DNA of 64,000 nucleotides from NCBI RefSeq assembly GCF_008633915.1, contig NZ_VJNV01000032.1, positions 1 through 64,000 of the forward strand, written 5' to 3'. The position numbers and the translations under genes were made by a program. Under the pieces are notes generated by a model, which was given only the letters and a program-made list of their open reading frames with translations, had not been told where the DNA came from and ran no database searches. The stretch is from Campylobacter sp. LR291e (lineage in GTDB: Bacteria; Campylobacterota; Campylobacteria; Campylobacterales; Campylobacteraceae). Each line of letters starts with the position of its first letter. Positions within the stretch are counted from its first letter, which is position 1. This document shows positions 29,057 to 37,821 of the stretch, piece after piece.

Positions 29057-29770
29057 TTAAAAAACTTCTTTCAAACCCTTTTTTAAAGCCTTGTTTAGCT
29101 TATCTTTTGAAAGTTCGCCTTTTTCATTTTGTAAATTTGCAAAGTCTAAAATTATGAGTTTTACACCTGCCTTTTTTAAAAGCATTTTTTTAAGTTTATC
29201 TGTGTATTGTTTATGAATTCTTAAATCATCATCTGTAGTATAGTGATTATTATCAAAGTATTCTATCACGCAAAGTGGTTTTGAATGTTCGCTACAAGCT
29301 ATTAAAAAATCAACAAATTTTCCACTCATTGCAAAACAAGCCCTATTTTTATGCTCTAAAATAGCCGATAAAGAAATTTGCGGATAAACACTAGCACTAT
29401 GTTTATTTGCTATCTTGCAAAGTGCTTTGTAAATCTCCTTTTCTTGTTTGTTAAAGATATTTTTCTTTGTGCTTATCTCATCTTTTTTTATACTTTCTTC
29501 AAAACATAAATGACGCAAAAAATTAATAGTTTTATATCTTTCATCATCTGTTTTTTTAAGCAAATTTGCAACCAGGGCATCTTTGCTAAAACTAATTTCT
29601 TGTAAAAACTCATCAAGTAGATTAAATTCTAACATATCCTTTATAAGTTCATTTATCTCAACCCTTATTTTGTTTTCTTTTTCGTTTGGTTTTAATAATT
29701 TTTTTAAATGCAAACATTCTTCTTTTAAAAGCTCATTTTCAGCACGAAGTCTTTGAATTTCCTTATCCAT
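29057..29770 (-). CDS. DUF2726-domain protein with N-terminal coiled coil
   Basis: 237 residues. The first 35 form a coiled coil (KEIQRLRAENELLKEECLHLKKLL). The C-terminal half has the DUF2726 pattern: PQISLSAIL, then FVDFLIACSEHSKPLCVIEYFDNNHY, where the D and I-E-Y positions resemble the PD-(D/E)xK nuclease core, and KAGVKLIILDF. The family is often linked to nuclease-like folds, but activity is unproven. It lies among DUF4878 genes on the same strand. Family call inferred from pattern memory. Confidence 0.6.
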   Translation of the reverse strand: MDKEIQRLRAENELLKEECLHLKKLLKPNEKENKIRVEINELIKDMLEFNLLDEFLQEISFSKDALVANLLKKTDDERYKTINFLRHLCFEESIKKDEISTKKNIFNKQEKEIYKALCKIANKHSASVYPQISLSAILEHKNRACFAMSGKFVDFLIACSEHSKPLCVIEYFDNNHYTTDDDLRIHKQYTDKLKKMLLKKAGVKLIILDFANLQNEKGELSKDKLNKALKKGLKEVF

Positions 29771-29872
29771 ATTTTAATCCTTGTATAAACTTTCTTATAT
29801 TTTAGCAAAAATTTTATTTTAATGCTTTAAATTTAAATTATTTTAAGCTTTTTGAAACAATTTTACACAAAA

Positions 29873-30305
29873 TTAAAGGCTAGAATTTTGGTCCATTTTT
29901 ACTTTCCAATTGCCCTTAATCTTTTTAAGCCTTATAGTTTGAACGCTTGAAGTTTCTCTTCTTAGTTCTATTTTAAGTATAACCTTAGCTTCATCTTCTT
30001 TTATTTCTTCATCTATTAATTCTATAAGATTAATCTCAGTATATCCATTTAGTAGTTTTCTATCGCTTATTTTATCTATATCTTGTTTTAAATCAGTTTT
30101 AATATAATCTTTGTCTTGTAATCTTTCTTCATCTAAATCAATTAAATCAATCATTTGTTTATAATTTTTATTTGAAAAGGCTATTATATAAAATCTTGTG
30201 CTACCACATTTGGACTAGTTATATTATTATTTGAAATACTAGTATCTTCCTTGCTACAAGCTATAAAATAACTATTATAAGTGCTAAAAAACTTAATATA
30301 AACAT
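29873..30305 (-). pseudogene. decayed DUF4878-type lipoprotein, copy 2
   Basis: The last 93 residues are open (29873-30154) and end in the same VQTIRLKKIKGNWKVKM pattern as the intact copy at 28439. Upstream, reading frames are broken: an ATG at 30305 with an AAAGGA site starts a hydrophobic stretch that stops at once, while another frame carries a lipobox-like FIACSKEDTS. At least two frame changes separate signal and domain. The leader sequence is nearly the same as that of copy 3, suggesting tandem duplication followed by decay. Confidence 0.65.
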
Positions 30306-30324
30306 TTTTTTCCTTTATTATAAC

Positions 30325-30345
30325 CTTAAACCCCAAGGGTTTAAG
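30325..30345. terminator. stem-loop between two decayed lipoprotein copies
   Basis: A perfect 9-bp stem (30325-30333 with 30337-30345, loop CAA) lies just past the end of copy 3 on the minus strand. It has no clean T run on either side but is the strongest structure in this gap. Confidence 0.5.
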
Positions 30346-30347
30346 CT

Positions 30348-30747
30348 TTATTTATTCATGTTAATTTTCCAACCATTCTTTGTTTTATGAAGAGTGTAAC
30401 TTTCATCACCACTACTACCATCTTTAAAAATTACTCTAACTTTTACCACAGCAGTATCAGTTTCACTATATATTTTTTCATCTAAAATTTCTATTGATTT
30501 AAAACCACCTTTTTTCTCAACTTCTTTTTTAATCTATCCTGCCATCATTGACATTTTACCTATAAATACTTTCTTAGTACTTGTTTTTTGCAATTCTTCT
30601 TCTGGTATATAAATGTGAGAAAACATTTTTTTCACATTGCTACTAAAAGAATCCTTAGTAAAATTTTCTACAACCTTACCTGGACCATCACTGCATAAAG
30701 CACATTAAAATAAGAGCTAAAAAACTCAACTTAAACATTTTTAACAT
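30348..30747 (-). pseudogene. decayed DUF4878-type lipoprotein, copy 3
   Basis: From the ATG at 30747 a signal-like segment (KLSFLALILMCFM) runs into a stop. In another frame CSDGPGKVVENFTKDSF continues, resembling the intact copy (CSSDSPGDVVKDFT), then a TAG interrupts at the position of AGRVQ, and the tail (SIEILDEKIYSET, KTKNGWKINMNK) is recognisable. So one frameshift and one nonsense codon. The 5' end overlaps the 3' end of galE, and the galE tail uses this ribosome-binding site as coding sequence. Confidence 0.75.
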
Positions 30748-31744
30748 TTTTTTCCTTTATTAGTTTTAATTCCCATTCATAAGCACTTTTACAAATGAGT
30801 TTTAAGTCATCAAATTTTGGCTTCCAAGAGGTTTTTTCTTTGATTTTATTTGCATTTGATATAAGAATGCTAGGGTCTCCTGGTCTTCTTTGTGAAATTT
30901 CAACCTTAAAATCAACCCCACTAACCATTTTCATAGTTTCAATCACCTCTTTTACGCTAAATCCATGGCCATAACCCACATTAAAAACTGAACTTTCATT
31001 ATTTTGCAAATACTCAAGTCCTGCTAAATGAGCACTTGAAATATCATCTACATGTATGTAATCTCTTATACAAGTTCCATCCCTTGTATTATAATCATCC
31101 CCAAAGATAAAAATTTTATCTCTCTTACCTGCAGCACATTCAGCAGCTACCTTTATTAAAAGCGTAGCCTTGTCGTAGCGTTGACCTATATCAAAGTCCA
31201 TACAAGCACCAGCCACATTAAAATATCTTAAAATACAATGCTTAAATTCTGGTTTTGCTTTGCTTGCATCCCTTAAAACCTCTTCACTCATTAATTTTGA
31301 ACGACCATAAGGATTTATAGGCTGTAAAGTACTTGTTTCGCTAACAATCTCAGTTTTTGGCTCTCCATAAGTAGCTGCAGTAGATGAAAAGATAAAATTA
31401 TTTACATTTTCTTCTAGACAAGAATGTATTAAATTTGTAGTGTTTATAGTGTTATTCATATAGTATTTTAAAGGATTTTGCATGCTTTCAAAGACCTCTA
31501 TACTTGCTGCAAAATGAACCACTGCGTCAAATTTTTCTTTCTTAAAAAGTTCTTTTACGCCCTTAAAATCGCTTAAATCTTGTTTTATAAAGTTAAAATT
31601 TTTTAATTTTTGTAAATCATTAATAGCTATACTTGAACCCTTGCTAAGATTATCAAGCACGAAAAGTTCGTGTTTTGTATTTAAAAACTGTCTTAGGGTA
31701 TGAGAGCCTATATAACCAGCCCCACCTGTAATTAAAATTTTCAT
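30731..31744 (-). CDS. galE: UDP-glucose / UDP-GlcNAc 4-epimerase
   Basis: Short-chain dehydrogenase-type epimerase. GGAGYIGSHT binds NAD, FSSTAATYGEP and the YxxxK pair in NPYGRSKLMSEE are catalytic, and FNVGYGHGFSVKEVI is typical of GalE. The 337 residues are slightly longer than usual: the last residues (KEKNVKNV) run into the start of the decayed lipoprotein gene, which suggests that the original stop was lost. In C. jejuni the homologue beside waaC (Gne) handles both UDP-Glc and UDP-GlcNAc and supplies surface glycans. Substrate range here is inferred. Confidence 0.92.
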   Translation of the reverse strand: MKILITGGAGYIGSHTLRQFLNTKHELFVLDNLSKGSSIAINDLQKLKNFNFIKQDLSDFKGVKELFKKEKFDAVVHFAASIEVFESMQNPLKYYMNNTINTTNLIHSCLEENVNNFIFSSTAATYGEPKTEIVSETSTLQPINPYGRSKLMSEEVLRDASKAKPEFKHCILRYFNVAGACMDFDIGQRYDKATLLIKVAAECAAGKRDKIFIFGDDYNTRDGTCIRDYIHVDDISSAHLAGLEYLQNNESSVFNVGYGHGFSVKEVIETMKMVSGVDFKVEISQRRPGDPSILISNANKIKEKTSWKPKFDDLKLICKSAYEWELKLIKEKNVKNV

Positions 31745-31783
31745 TTTTTATCCTTTTTTGTTATTTTAAAATAAATTTTTAAA

Positions 31784-32584
31784 TTAGGTCTTAATCCTTT
31801 CTATCTCATCCTCACAAGCCTTAACAAAAATTTCCGTATAGCCCCTTTCTTTTTTATTTTTTTGCAAATATTCACTCATTTTAAAAAGATAATTCATATA
31901 ATCTTCTTCATTTACATAACCCTTGATAAATTCATATTTTAAAAAAAGCATGTAAGTATTTAGTGTATCGCTTTCACAATATTCATTTATCTTATCAAGT
32001 TCGTTGTTATAGTAAAGTTCCATTACCTTATCGCCACTTATATCGTATTTTCCAGGTAAATTTGCCATAGAACAAATAGAATCAAGTGTCATTCGTCCAC
32101 TACTATTAAAATTGCTTAAAATTTCTAATAAATCACAATGCTTATTTTCTGTATATTTTGTTCTATAATTATTCCATTTTTCGCTAGTATCAAGGTAAGC
32201 ATGTGCCTTTACATTGTATTTTAATGCCCTTAAAATAAGCACGGGCATATCAAAACCCTTACCATTAAAGCTAACAAGGCGAGGCCTACGTTTATTAACA
32301 AAGTGAAAAAAATTCTTTACCATTTCTTCTTCATTTTCCCCATTTATGTTATCAACCTTGATAAAACGACCAAATTTATCACATATTACCGCACAAATGC
32401 TTACTATTTTATGAAAGGGAATGGGTAAAAACTCACTGCCTGTTTTTTCTTTTTGCACACTTTGAGCCATTTGGCTAATTTCTAAATCATCACCATCAAA
32501 GCCATAAATTTTTTTAATAAGCGTTGTATCAGGGATTGTCTCACAATCAAAAACGCAAATATATTCTATATTGTTTTGCATCAT
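31784..32584 (-). CDS. predicted 3'-5' exonuclease, PolB-exonuclease-like
   Basis: DEDD-type exonuclease pattern: FDCETIPD (Asp, Glu) near residue 14, RLVSFNGKGFDMPVL (Asp) near 110, and YCESDTLNTYMLFLKYE (Tyr and Asp) near 208. This matches the PolB-like exonuclease family (DNA_pol_B_exo2). The 266 residues are the usual length. It lies between galE and waaC as its homologue does in C. jejuni (Cj1132c, from memory), but has no evident link with lipooligosaccharide. Confidence 0.8.
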   Translation of the reverse strand: MMQNNIEYICVFDCETIPDTTLIKKIYGFDGDDLEISQMAQSVQKEKTGSEFLPIPFHKIVSICAVICDKFGRFIKVDNINGENEEEMVKNFFHFVNKRRPRLVSFNGKGFDMPVLILRALKYNVKAHAYLDTSEKWNNYRTKYTENKHCDLLEILSNFNSSGRMTLDSICSMANLPGKYDISGDKVMELYYNNELDKINEYCESDTLNTYMLFLKYEFIKGYVNEEDYMNYLFKMSEYLQKNKKERGYTEIFVKACEDEIERIKT

Positions 32585-32649
32585 TCATTACCCTTTTTTT
32601 AAAAAAATTTGTTAAAATCATAGCAAAAAATTATAAAAATTAGGTATGC

Positions 32650-33672
32650 ATGAAAATAGCAATAGTTCGTTTATCTGCACTTGGTGATATTATCCAAAGT
32701 GCTATCGTTTTGCATTTTATTAAAAAAAATAATCCAAATATAAAAATTCATTGGTTTATTGATGAAAAATTTAAAGAAATTTTAGAAAATCACCCCTTGA
32801 TTGATAAATTATATGCCCTGCCTTTAAAGGATAAAAAAATTTTTAAAAGCTTTAAGATTTTATTTAATGCTAGGAAAAATAAATACAATAGCGTTTTAGA
32901 TTTGCAAGGTCTTATAAAATCAGCCCTTGTTTCAAGGATTTTAAGTCGCAATAGTTTTGGCTTTGATGCAAAAAGCTTAAAAGAAAGTCTAGCCCATAAC
33001 TTTTATAATCAAAAATTAAATTTATCTTATAGTGAAAATGTCTATGTAAGATACCTAAGTCTTGTTGCCTTTGCTTTAAATGCTGATTTTGAGCCAAAAA
33101 ATATCATTTTTAAACAAAGCGTTTTTGAAGCAGATGAGAGTATCAAAGAAAGATTAGCTAAGAATTTAAATTTGAGTCAAAAAAATATCTTAATTCATGT
33201 GGGTTCTAGCGTTGAAAATAAAATTTACCCAAAAGAAAATTTAGCTAGACTTTGTACTTTGCTTTGCGATGATAAAAATATAAAAATTTGGCTTTGTCAT
33301 GGAAGTGAAAAAGAACTTAATTTTAGCAAGGAAGTTTTAAAGTTAAGTATGCTTAATGGACAAATTGAAATTTTGCCAAGATTAAATTTGAAAGAATTAA
33401 TAGCCCTAACTAGATTAGTAAGCTTAGTAATAGGAAATGACAGCGGTCCAACTCATTTGGCCTTTGCTATGAATAAGCCCTCAATTACCATTTTTGGACC
33501 AACGCCAAGTGCAAGAAATTTTTTTAAAACTCATATTAATAAAAGCATAAATGCTGGAAAAAAGGATATTGATGTCTATCATATCGATAAAAATGATAAT
33601 TGCATAGAAAACATAAACGAAAAAGATATTTATGACTTAGCTAAGGAAATTTTATATGACAATGATAGATAG
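32650..33672 (+). CDS. waaC: heptosyltransferase I
   Basis: GT9 enzyme that adds the first heptose to Kdo in the inner core of lipooligosaccharide, at the cytoplasmic face. KIAIVRLSALGDIIQS at the start and VIGNDSGPTHLAFAMNKPSITIFGPT near the C-terminus are the standard donor and acceptor motifs. The 340 residues are full length. It starts the plus-strand run waaC-htrB-lgtF; the stop overlaps htrB by 17 nt. Confidence 0.95.
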   Translation: MKIAIVRLSALGDIIQSAIVLHFIKKNNPNIKIHWFIDEKFKEILENHPLIDKLYALPLKDKKIFKSFKILFNARKNKYNSVLDLQGLIKSALVSRILSRNSFGFDAKSLKESLAHNFYNQKLNLSYSENVYVRYLSLVAFALNADFEPKNIIFKQSVFEADESIKERLAKNLNLSQKNILIHVGSSVENKIYPKENLARLCTLLCDDKNIKIWLCHGSEKELNFSKEVLKLSMLNGQIEILPRLNLKELIALTRLVSLVIGNDSGPTHLAFAMNKPSITIFGPTPSARNFFKTHINKSINAGKKDIDVYHIDKNDNCIENINEKDIYDLAKEILYDNDR

Positions 33673-34549
33673 GCTTTATTTAAGCACTTATTATGTGCTT
33701 AAAATTATAGTTAGCATTTTGCCAAATTTCATACTAAAATTTCTAGCTTATTTTGTTGCAAAAGTGGTATTTTTGCTTGATAAAAAGCACAGACGCATAA
33801 TTGATATAAATCTTAGAATTTGTTTTAAGGATTTAAGCAAAAAAGCAAGAAACAAACTTTCTTTTAAAATTTATAATAATTTTGCAAATTTTGGTATAGA
33901 TTGTTTGCAAAATCAAAACACTACAAAGGAAAAAGTATTAAAAAAAGTAGTTTTTGATGATGAAGAAAGCATTAAAAAGGCGTTAAATTCAAAAAGACCA
34001 CTCATTTTAACAACAGCCCATTATGGAAATTGGGAGCTTGGTTCTTTAGCCTTTGCAATAAATTTTGGTCCTATTTCAGTAGTTAGCAGGGGACTTGATA
34101 GTAAGGTTATGGATAAAATTTTAAGTAAAAATAGAATTCAGTTTGGCATAGAATTAATAGATAAAAAAAGTGGCACAAGCGTTAAACAAATGCTAAAAGC
34201 CTTGAAAAATAATAGAATGTTAGCCCTTTTAACAGACCAGCAATCTTCACACACCGAGGGCTTACAAATAAAATTTTTTGGCCAAGAAGTAAATTTTTTC
34301 ATGGCAGCTAGTGTTATAGCTAAGAAAACAAATGCCTTAATGATTGCTTGTTTTATATATCAAAAAGATAATAAATATCATATAAAAAGCTTTGAGACTA
34401 TGGATAGTACAAATCATAATATAGAAGAATTAACTCTTTATCAAGCAAGGTGTTGTGAAGAAATGATTAAATTTAAGCCTGATGAGTATTTTTTCTTTCA
34501 TAGGAGATTTGATAAAAAACTTTACGAGAGAGACAATGAATTTAAGTAA
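33656..34549 (+). CDS. htrB: lipid A biosynthesis acyltransferase
   Basis: LpxL/HtrB-type enzyme that adds a secondary acyl chain to lipid A. It has an N-terminal membrane helix, the catalytic LTTAHYGNWELGSLAFA (HxxxxE) near residue 123, VVSRGLDSKVMD, and LLTDQQSS. The 297 residues are normal. It overlaps waaC at the start and the glycosyltransferase at the end (14 nt), so the three are probably translated together. Confidence 0.93.
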   Translation: MTMIDRLYLSTYYVLKIIVSILPNFILKFLAYFVAKVVFLLDKKHRRIIDINLRICFKDLSKKARNKLSFKIYNNFANFGIDCLQNQNTTKEKVLKKVVFDDEESIKKALNSKRPLILTTAHYGNWELGSLAFAINFGPISVVSRGLDSKVMDKILSKNRIQFGIELIDKKSGTSVKQMLKALKNNRMLALLTDQQSSHTEGLQIKFFGQEVNFFMAASVIAKKTNALMIACFIYQKDNKYHIKSFETMDSTNHNIEELTLYQARCCEEMIKFKPDEYFFFHRRFDKKLYERDNEFK

Positions 34550-36074
34550 AATTTCAGTTTGCATGATAGTAAAAAATGCCCAAAACCATATTTTAAGGTG
34601 TTTAAATTCGGTTAAGGAATTTGGTGAGATTGTAATAGTTGATAATCAAAGCGATGATAAAACCATAGAACTTATAGAAGAATTTAGACAAAATTATAAG
34701 AATTTACAACTTTTTTCAAGCGAATTTATAGGCTTTGGCCCCTTAAAAAACTTAGCCATTTCAAAGGCTAAAAATGAGTGGATTTTTTTAATTGATAGCG
34801 ATGAGATACTTGAAAGTTTAGACGAGCTTAAAAACATAAATTTAAATATAAATTCTATTGTAGCCTTGCCTAGAAAAAATCTTTATAAAAATGAGTGGAT
34901 AAAGGCTTGTGGATGGGATCCTGATTTTGTATTTAGAATTTTTAATAAAAATTTTAGCAAATTTAATGATAATTTAGTGCATGAAAGCCTTATTTTACCA
35001 AAAGAAACGCAAAAAATTTATCTTAAAACTTCCCTTATTCACTATGCTTTTAATGATATTTCACATTTGATTACTAAAATGCAAAAGTACTCAACCCTAT
35101 GGGCGCAGCAAAATTTACATAAAAAATCAACTCCTATGAAGGCTTTAAATCATGGTGCTTTTACCTTTTTTAAGCATTATTTTTTAAAAAAGGGAATTTG
35201 CTATGGCTATAAGGGTTTTATAATCTCATTTTGTAACGCACTGGGAGGGGTGTTTAAATACATGAAAGCCTTTGAATTAAGCATTCCTAAAACCTCTCTT
35301 ATAATCACTACTTACAATCAAAAAGAAAGATTAAATTTAGTTTTAAACTCTGTAAAAAATTTAACACCTTCCCCCAATGAAGTAATAATCGCAGATGATG
35401 GAAGCAAGGAAGATACAAAAGAACTTATAAATAAATTTATGCTAGATTTTTCTTGTCCTTTAAAGCATGTATGGCAAGAAGATAAGGGATTTCGTGCAGC
35501 TAAAAGTAGAAATTTAGCCATAAAAGCAGCAAAAAATGAATATATAATTTTAATCGATGGGGATATGATTTTAGAAAAAAAATTTATAAAAGACCATTTA
35601 GCATTTGCACAAAAGGGCGTTTTGTTGCAAGGTTCTAGGATTATTTTAAATGAAAATGAAAGCGATAAAATTTTAAAAACAAATGATTTTGCTTTGGCTT
35701 TTAAGCACAAGGATATAAAGGCTTTAAGAAGTAAAATACTTGCCTTTTTTATGTATAAATTTTCAAAAACTAAGGCTAATTTTTTTGATAAAAAAGAGAT
35801 TGTTAGAGGTAGTAAGACTTGCAATATGAGCTTTTTTAAGGCCGATTTTAACGCAATTGATGGTTTTAATGAAAATTTTGAGGGCTGGGGCAGGGAAGAT
35901 AGTGAATTTGTGGCAAGATTTTTATTTAATGGTGGATTTTTTCATAGGCTTAAATTTTATGCCATTGCTTATCATATTTATCACCTTGAAAATGATAAAA
36001 ATATGTTAGATAAAAATCATCAACTTTACCTAGATACCATTAAAAATCGCAAAATTTCTTGGAAAAAAATATAA
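34536..36074 (+). CDS. lgtF: two-domain inner-core glycosyltransferase, LgtF type
   Basis: Two family-2 glycosyltransferase domains in one chain of 512 residues. The first begins KISVCMIVKNAQN, with IDSDEILE as its DxD-like site. The second begins SLIITTYNQKERLNL, with DDGS, IDGDMILE and GWGREDSEFV. In C. jejuni the matching gene (Cj1135) adds two glucose residues to heptose I and heptose II. I chose the ATG at 34536 because family similarity starts there; an earlier in-frame start lies inside htrB. No outer-core genes follow. Confidence 0.85.
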   Translation: MNLSKISVCMIVKNAQNHILRCLNSVKEFGEIVIVDNQSDDKTIELIEEFRQNYKNLQLFSSEFIGFGPLKNLAISKAKNEWIFLIDSDEILESLDELKNINLNINSIVALPRKNLYKNEWIKACGWDPDFVFRIFNKNFSKFNDNLVHESLILPKETQKIYLKTSLIHYAFNDISHLITKMQKYSTLWAQQNLHKKSTPMKALNHGAFTFFKHYFLKKGICYGYKGFIISFCNALGGVFKYMKAFELSIPKTSLIITTYNQKERLNLVLNSVKNLTPSPNEVIIADDGSKEDTKELINKFMLDFSCPLKHVWQEDKGFRAAKSRNLAIKAAKNEYIILIDGDMILEKKFIKDHLAFAQKGVLLQGSRIILNENESDKILKTNDFALAFKHKDIKALRSKILAFFMYKFSKTKANFFDKKEIVRGSKTCNMSFFKADFNAIDGFNENFEGWGREDSEFVARFLFNGGFFHRLKFYAIAYHIYHLENDKNMLDKNHQLYLDTIKNRKISWKKI

Positions 36075-36137
36075 ATTTAGTCTTTATTTAAAAAGTACTT
36101 ATATAATTTGATTTTAAATATATTTTAAGGATAGATA

Positions 36138-36689
36138 ATGAAAAAAATTATTTTAGGAGTGCTTTTAATGCTTGGAATTTCAAATGCTAGCGAAAAAAGT
36201 ATAATTTTAGGAGGAGGTTGTTTTTGGTGCGTTGAGGCAGTTTTTGAGACTATTGAAGGTGTTACAAATACCGAGGTTGGTTATTCAGGTGGACCTATGA
36301 ATCCCACTTATAAATCAGTAAGTAATGGAGATGGCAATATAGAAGTAGCAAAGATTAGCTTTGATGATAGTAAAATTTCGCTTAATAAGGTGCTTGAGTT
36401 ATTTTTTAAAATGCATGACCCAACTAGCCTTGATAGACAGGGGGCAGATGCTGGAATTCAGTATCGTTCGGCTATTTTTTATGAAAGTAATGATGATAAA
36501 AAAATCATAGATGATTTTATAAAAAACGCTCAAAATAGCTATTCTAAGCCTATAGTTACTAAGCTTTATAAGCTTGAAAGCTATACTAAGGCAGAAGATT
36601 ATCATCAACATTATTTTAAGAAAAATCCAAACGCTGCTTATTGTCGTTTTGTTATAGCTCCAAAGCTTGATAAGGTTAAAAATCACTAA
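36138..36689 (+). CDS. msrA: peptide methionine sulfoxide reductase A with signal peptide
   Basis: Reduces methionine-S-sulfoxide in damaged proteins. The catalytic [13 protein letters not shown] (Cys28) and the [14 protein letters not shown] and [18 protein letters not shown] blocks are clear. Residues 1-17 are a signal peptide ([14 protein letters not shown]), so the enzyme likely works in the periplasm, unlike most MsrA. The 183 residues fit a single domain without MsrB. It follows lgtF after 63 nt and ends at a good terminator. Confidence 0.94.
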   Translation: MKKIILGVLLMLGISNASEKSIILGGGCFWCVEAVFETIEGVTNTEVGYSGGPMNPTYKSVSNGDGNIEVAKISFDDSKISLNKVLELFFKMHDPTSLDRQGADAGIQYRSAIFYESNDDKKIIDDFIKNAQNSYSKPIVTKLYKLESYTKAEDYHQHYFKKNPNAAYCRFVIAPKLDKVKNH

Positions 36690-36724
36690 TTTACTCCCTT
36701 TAAGTTAAAGAAATTTTACATTTT

Positions 36725-36757
36725 ATTCACAGCCTTTTCACGCTGTGAATTTCTTTT
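36725..36757 (+). terminator. intrinsic terminator of msrA
   Basis: A perfect 9-bp stem (36725-36733 with 36742-36750, loop of 8) is followed by TTCTTTTT. It lies about 35 nt after the msrA stop. The remaining gap to 36928 is very AT-rich and shows nothing else I can support. Confidence 0.75.
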
Positions 36758-36928
36758 TAAATACCTATAAAAAGGCACTTTAAGCTTTATATTTTCACAA
36801 ATTTTTTTTATATTTTTTTAAGGTTTTTTATGAATTTAAAAGAAAATGTGAAATTTCCTTAATCTTTAAAAAATTAAAGAAAAATTTAAAGAAAATTAAA
36901 TAATATTTTTTTAAAAAAAGGATATTTA

Positions 36929-37315
36929 ATGTTAAAAATATTTAGATTTTTTCTTTTAGTCTTTTTTGTAAATTTTTCTTTTGCTAACCCTAGCGAAATA
37001 GCTTCTCAAATGTTTTTTGCTATAAAAGATAAGGACAATGAAAAGGTAAAGTCCTTAATGTATATGGGCGATAAGAAATTTGAGAACTTAGAAAAGGCAG
37101 AGATTGACGCTGATATTGATTTTTTAGTAAATGCATTAAATGTGGGCTTTAAGCACTATGGCGAGATTAAGGGTGTGGAAGTTTTAGAAGAAATAATAGA
37201 AAAAGAAAATGCTAAGATTGTTTTAAAATTAAATTTAACAAATGGCAAAACAGCCACCGAAACATTTACTTTAAAAAATATAAATAACGAGTGGAAAGTG
37301 GAATTTAAATTTTAA
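36929..37315 (+). CDS. DUF4878-type secreted protein
   Basis: 128 residues with a cleavable signal peptide (1-19, ending NFSFA-NP) and no lipobox Cys, so a periplasmic relative of the lipoprotein at 28439. Shared features: ASQMFFAIKDKDNEKVKSLMY helix, VEVLEEIIEKENAKIVLKLN, and the C-terminal ENFxLK...EWKVEF-like ending (NINNEWKVEFKF). Function unknown. AAAAAAGG upstream gives a fair ribosome-binding site. Confidence 0.75.
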   Translation: MLKIFRFFLLVFFVNFSFANPSEIASQMFFAIKDKDNEKVKSLMYMGDKKFENLEKAEIDADIDFLVNALNVGFKHYGEIKGVEVLEEIIEKENAKIVLKLNLTNGKTATETFTLKNINNEWKVEFKF

Positions 37316-37359
37316 GTTTTTGTTATAATTTTAAAAACTACATTTAGGAAAAGGATAAA

Positions 37360-37689
37360 ATGGATTATGAGACTAAAAGTGAAGTTATAATAACAAAAGC
37401 ACAAACAAGAGACGAATTCTTACAACTTTTGATTGATAATCTTACTACTTATGCTATTTATTTAGATAAAAATGAAAAGAAATTGTTTTTTAATATTTTA
37501 GATCGCATGAATTATCAAGGTATTGTTATAACGGGTACTTCATTTAAAGGTTGCGTTAAGGGTTATATGTCAAAAAGTTCTTTTTATAGAAGTCTTAAAG
37601 GGCTTTTAGAAAAAGAAGTAATTTATGAATTTAATGATAAATTAGCAAAAAAATTTAACATAGGTTCCTATTTTAAGAACTTTTTTTAG
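37360..37689 (+). CDS. winged-helix-like protein, possibly cut short at a T7 tract
   Basis: 109 residues. The middle and C-terminal part (GCVKGYMSKSSFYRSLKGLLEKEVIYEF, then IGSYFKNFF) look like the winged helix of plasmid replication proteins such as RepL, where a YxVNPxxF-type motif normally follows. After the stop, adding one T to the run at 37681-37687 would continue the frame with LVNPILIGKGCFFDI and 47 more codons to 37829. So the gene may be truncated or slippage-switched. Family placement is a weak inference. Confidence 0.5.
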   Translation: MDYETKSEVIITKAQTRDEFLQLLIDNLTTYAIYLDKNEKKLFFNILDRMNYQGIVITGTSFKGCVKGYMSKSSFYRSLKGLLEKEVIYEFNDKLAKKFNIGSYFKNFF

Positions 37690-37821
37690 TTAATCCTATT
37701 TTGATAGGAAAAGGATGCTTTTTTGATATAAAAAATCTAAAACATGCTGTAATTACTGAATATGACTTTAAAAATTTAGGAGTTAAAAAACAATTTATAG
37801 AAGAAGGTAAATACACAGATT

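Noticed and set aside
36831-36863. Mini-ORF of 10 codons before the DUF4878 gene at 36929
   Set aside because: AT-rich background makes short ORFs common; no strong ribosome-binding site, no paired hairpins.
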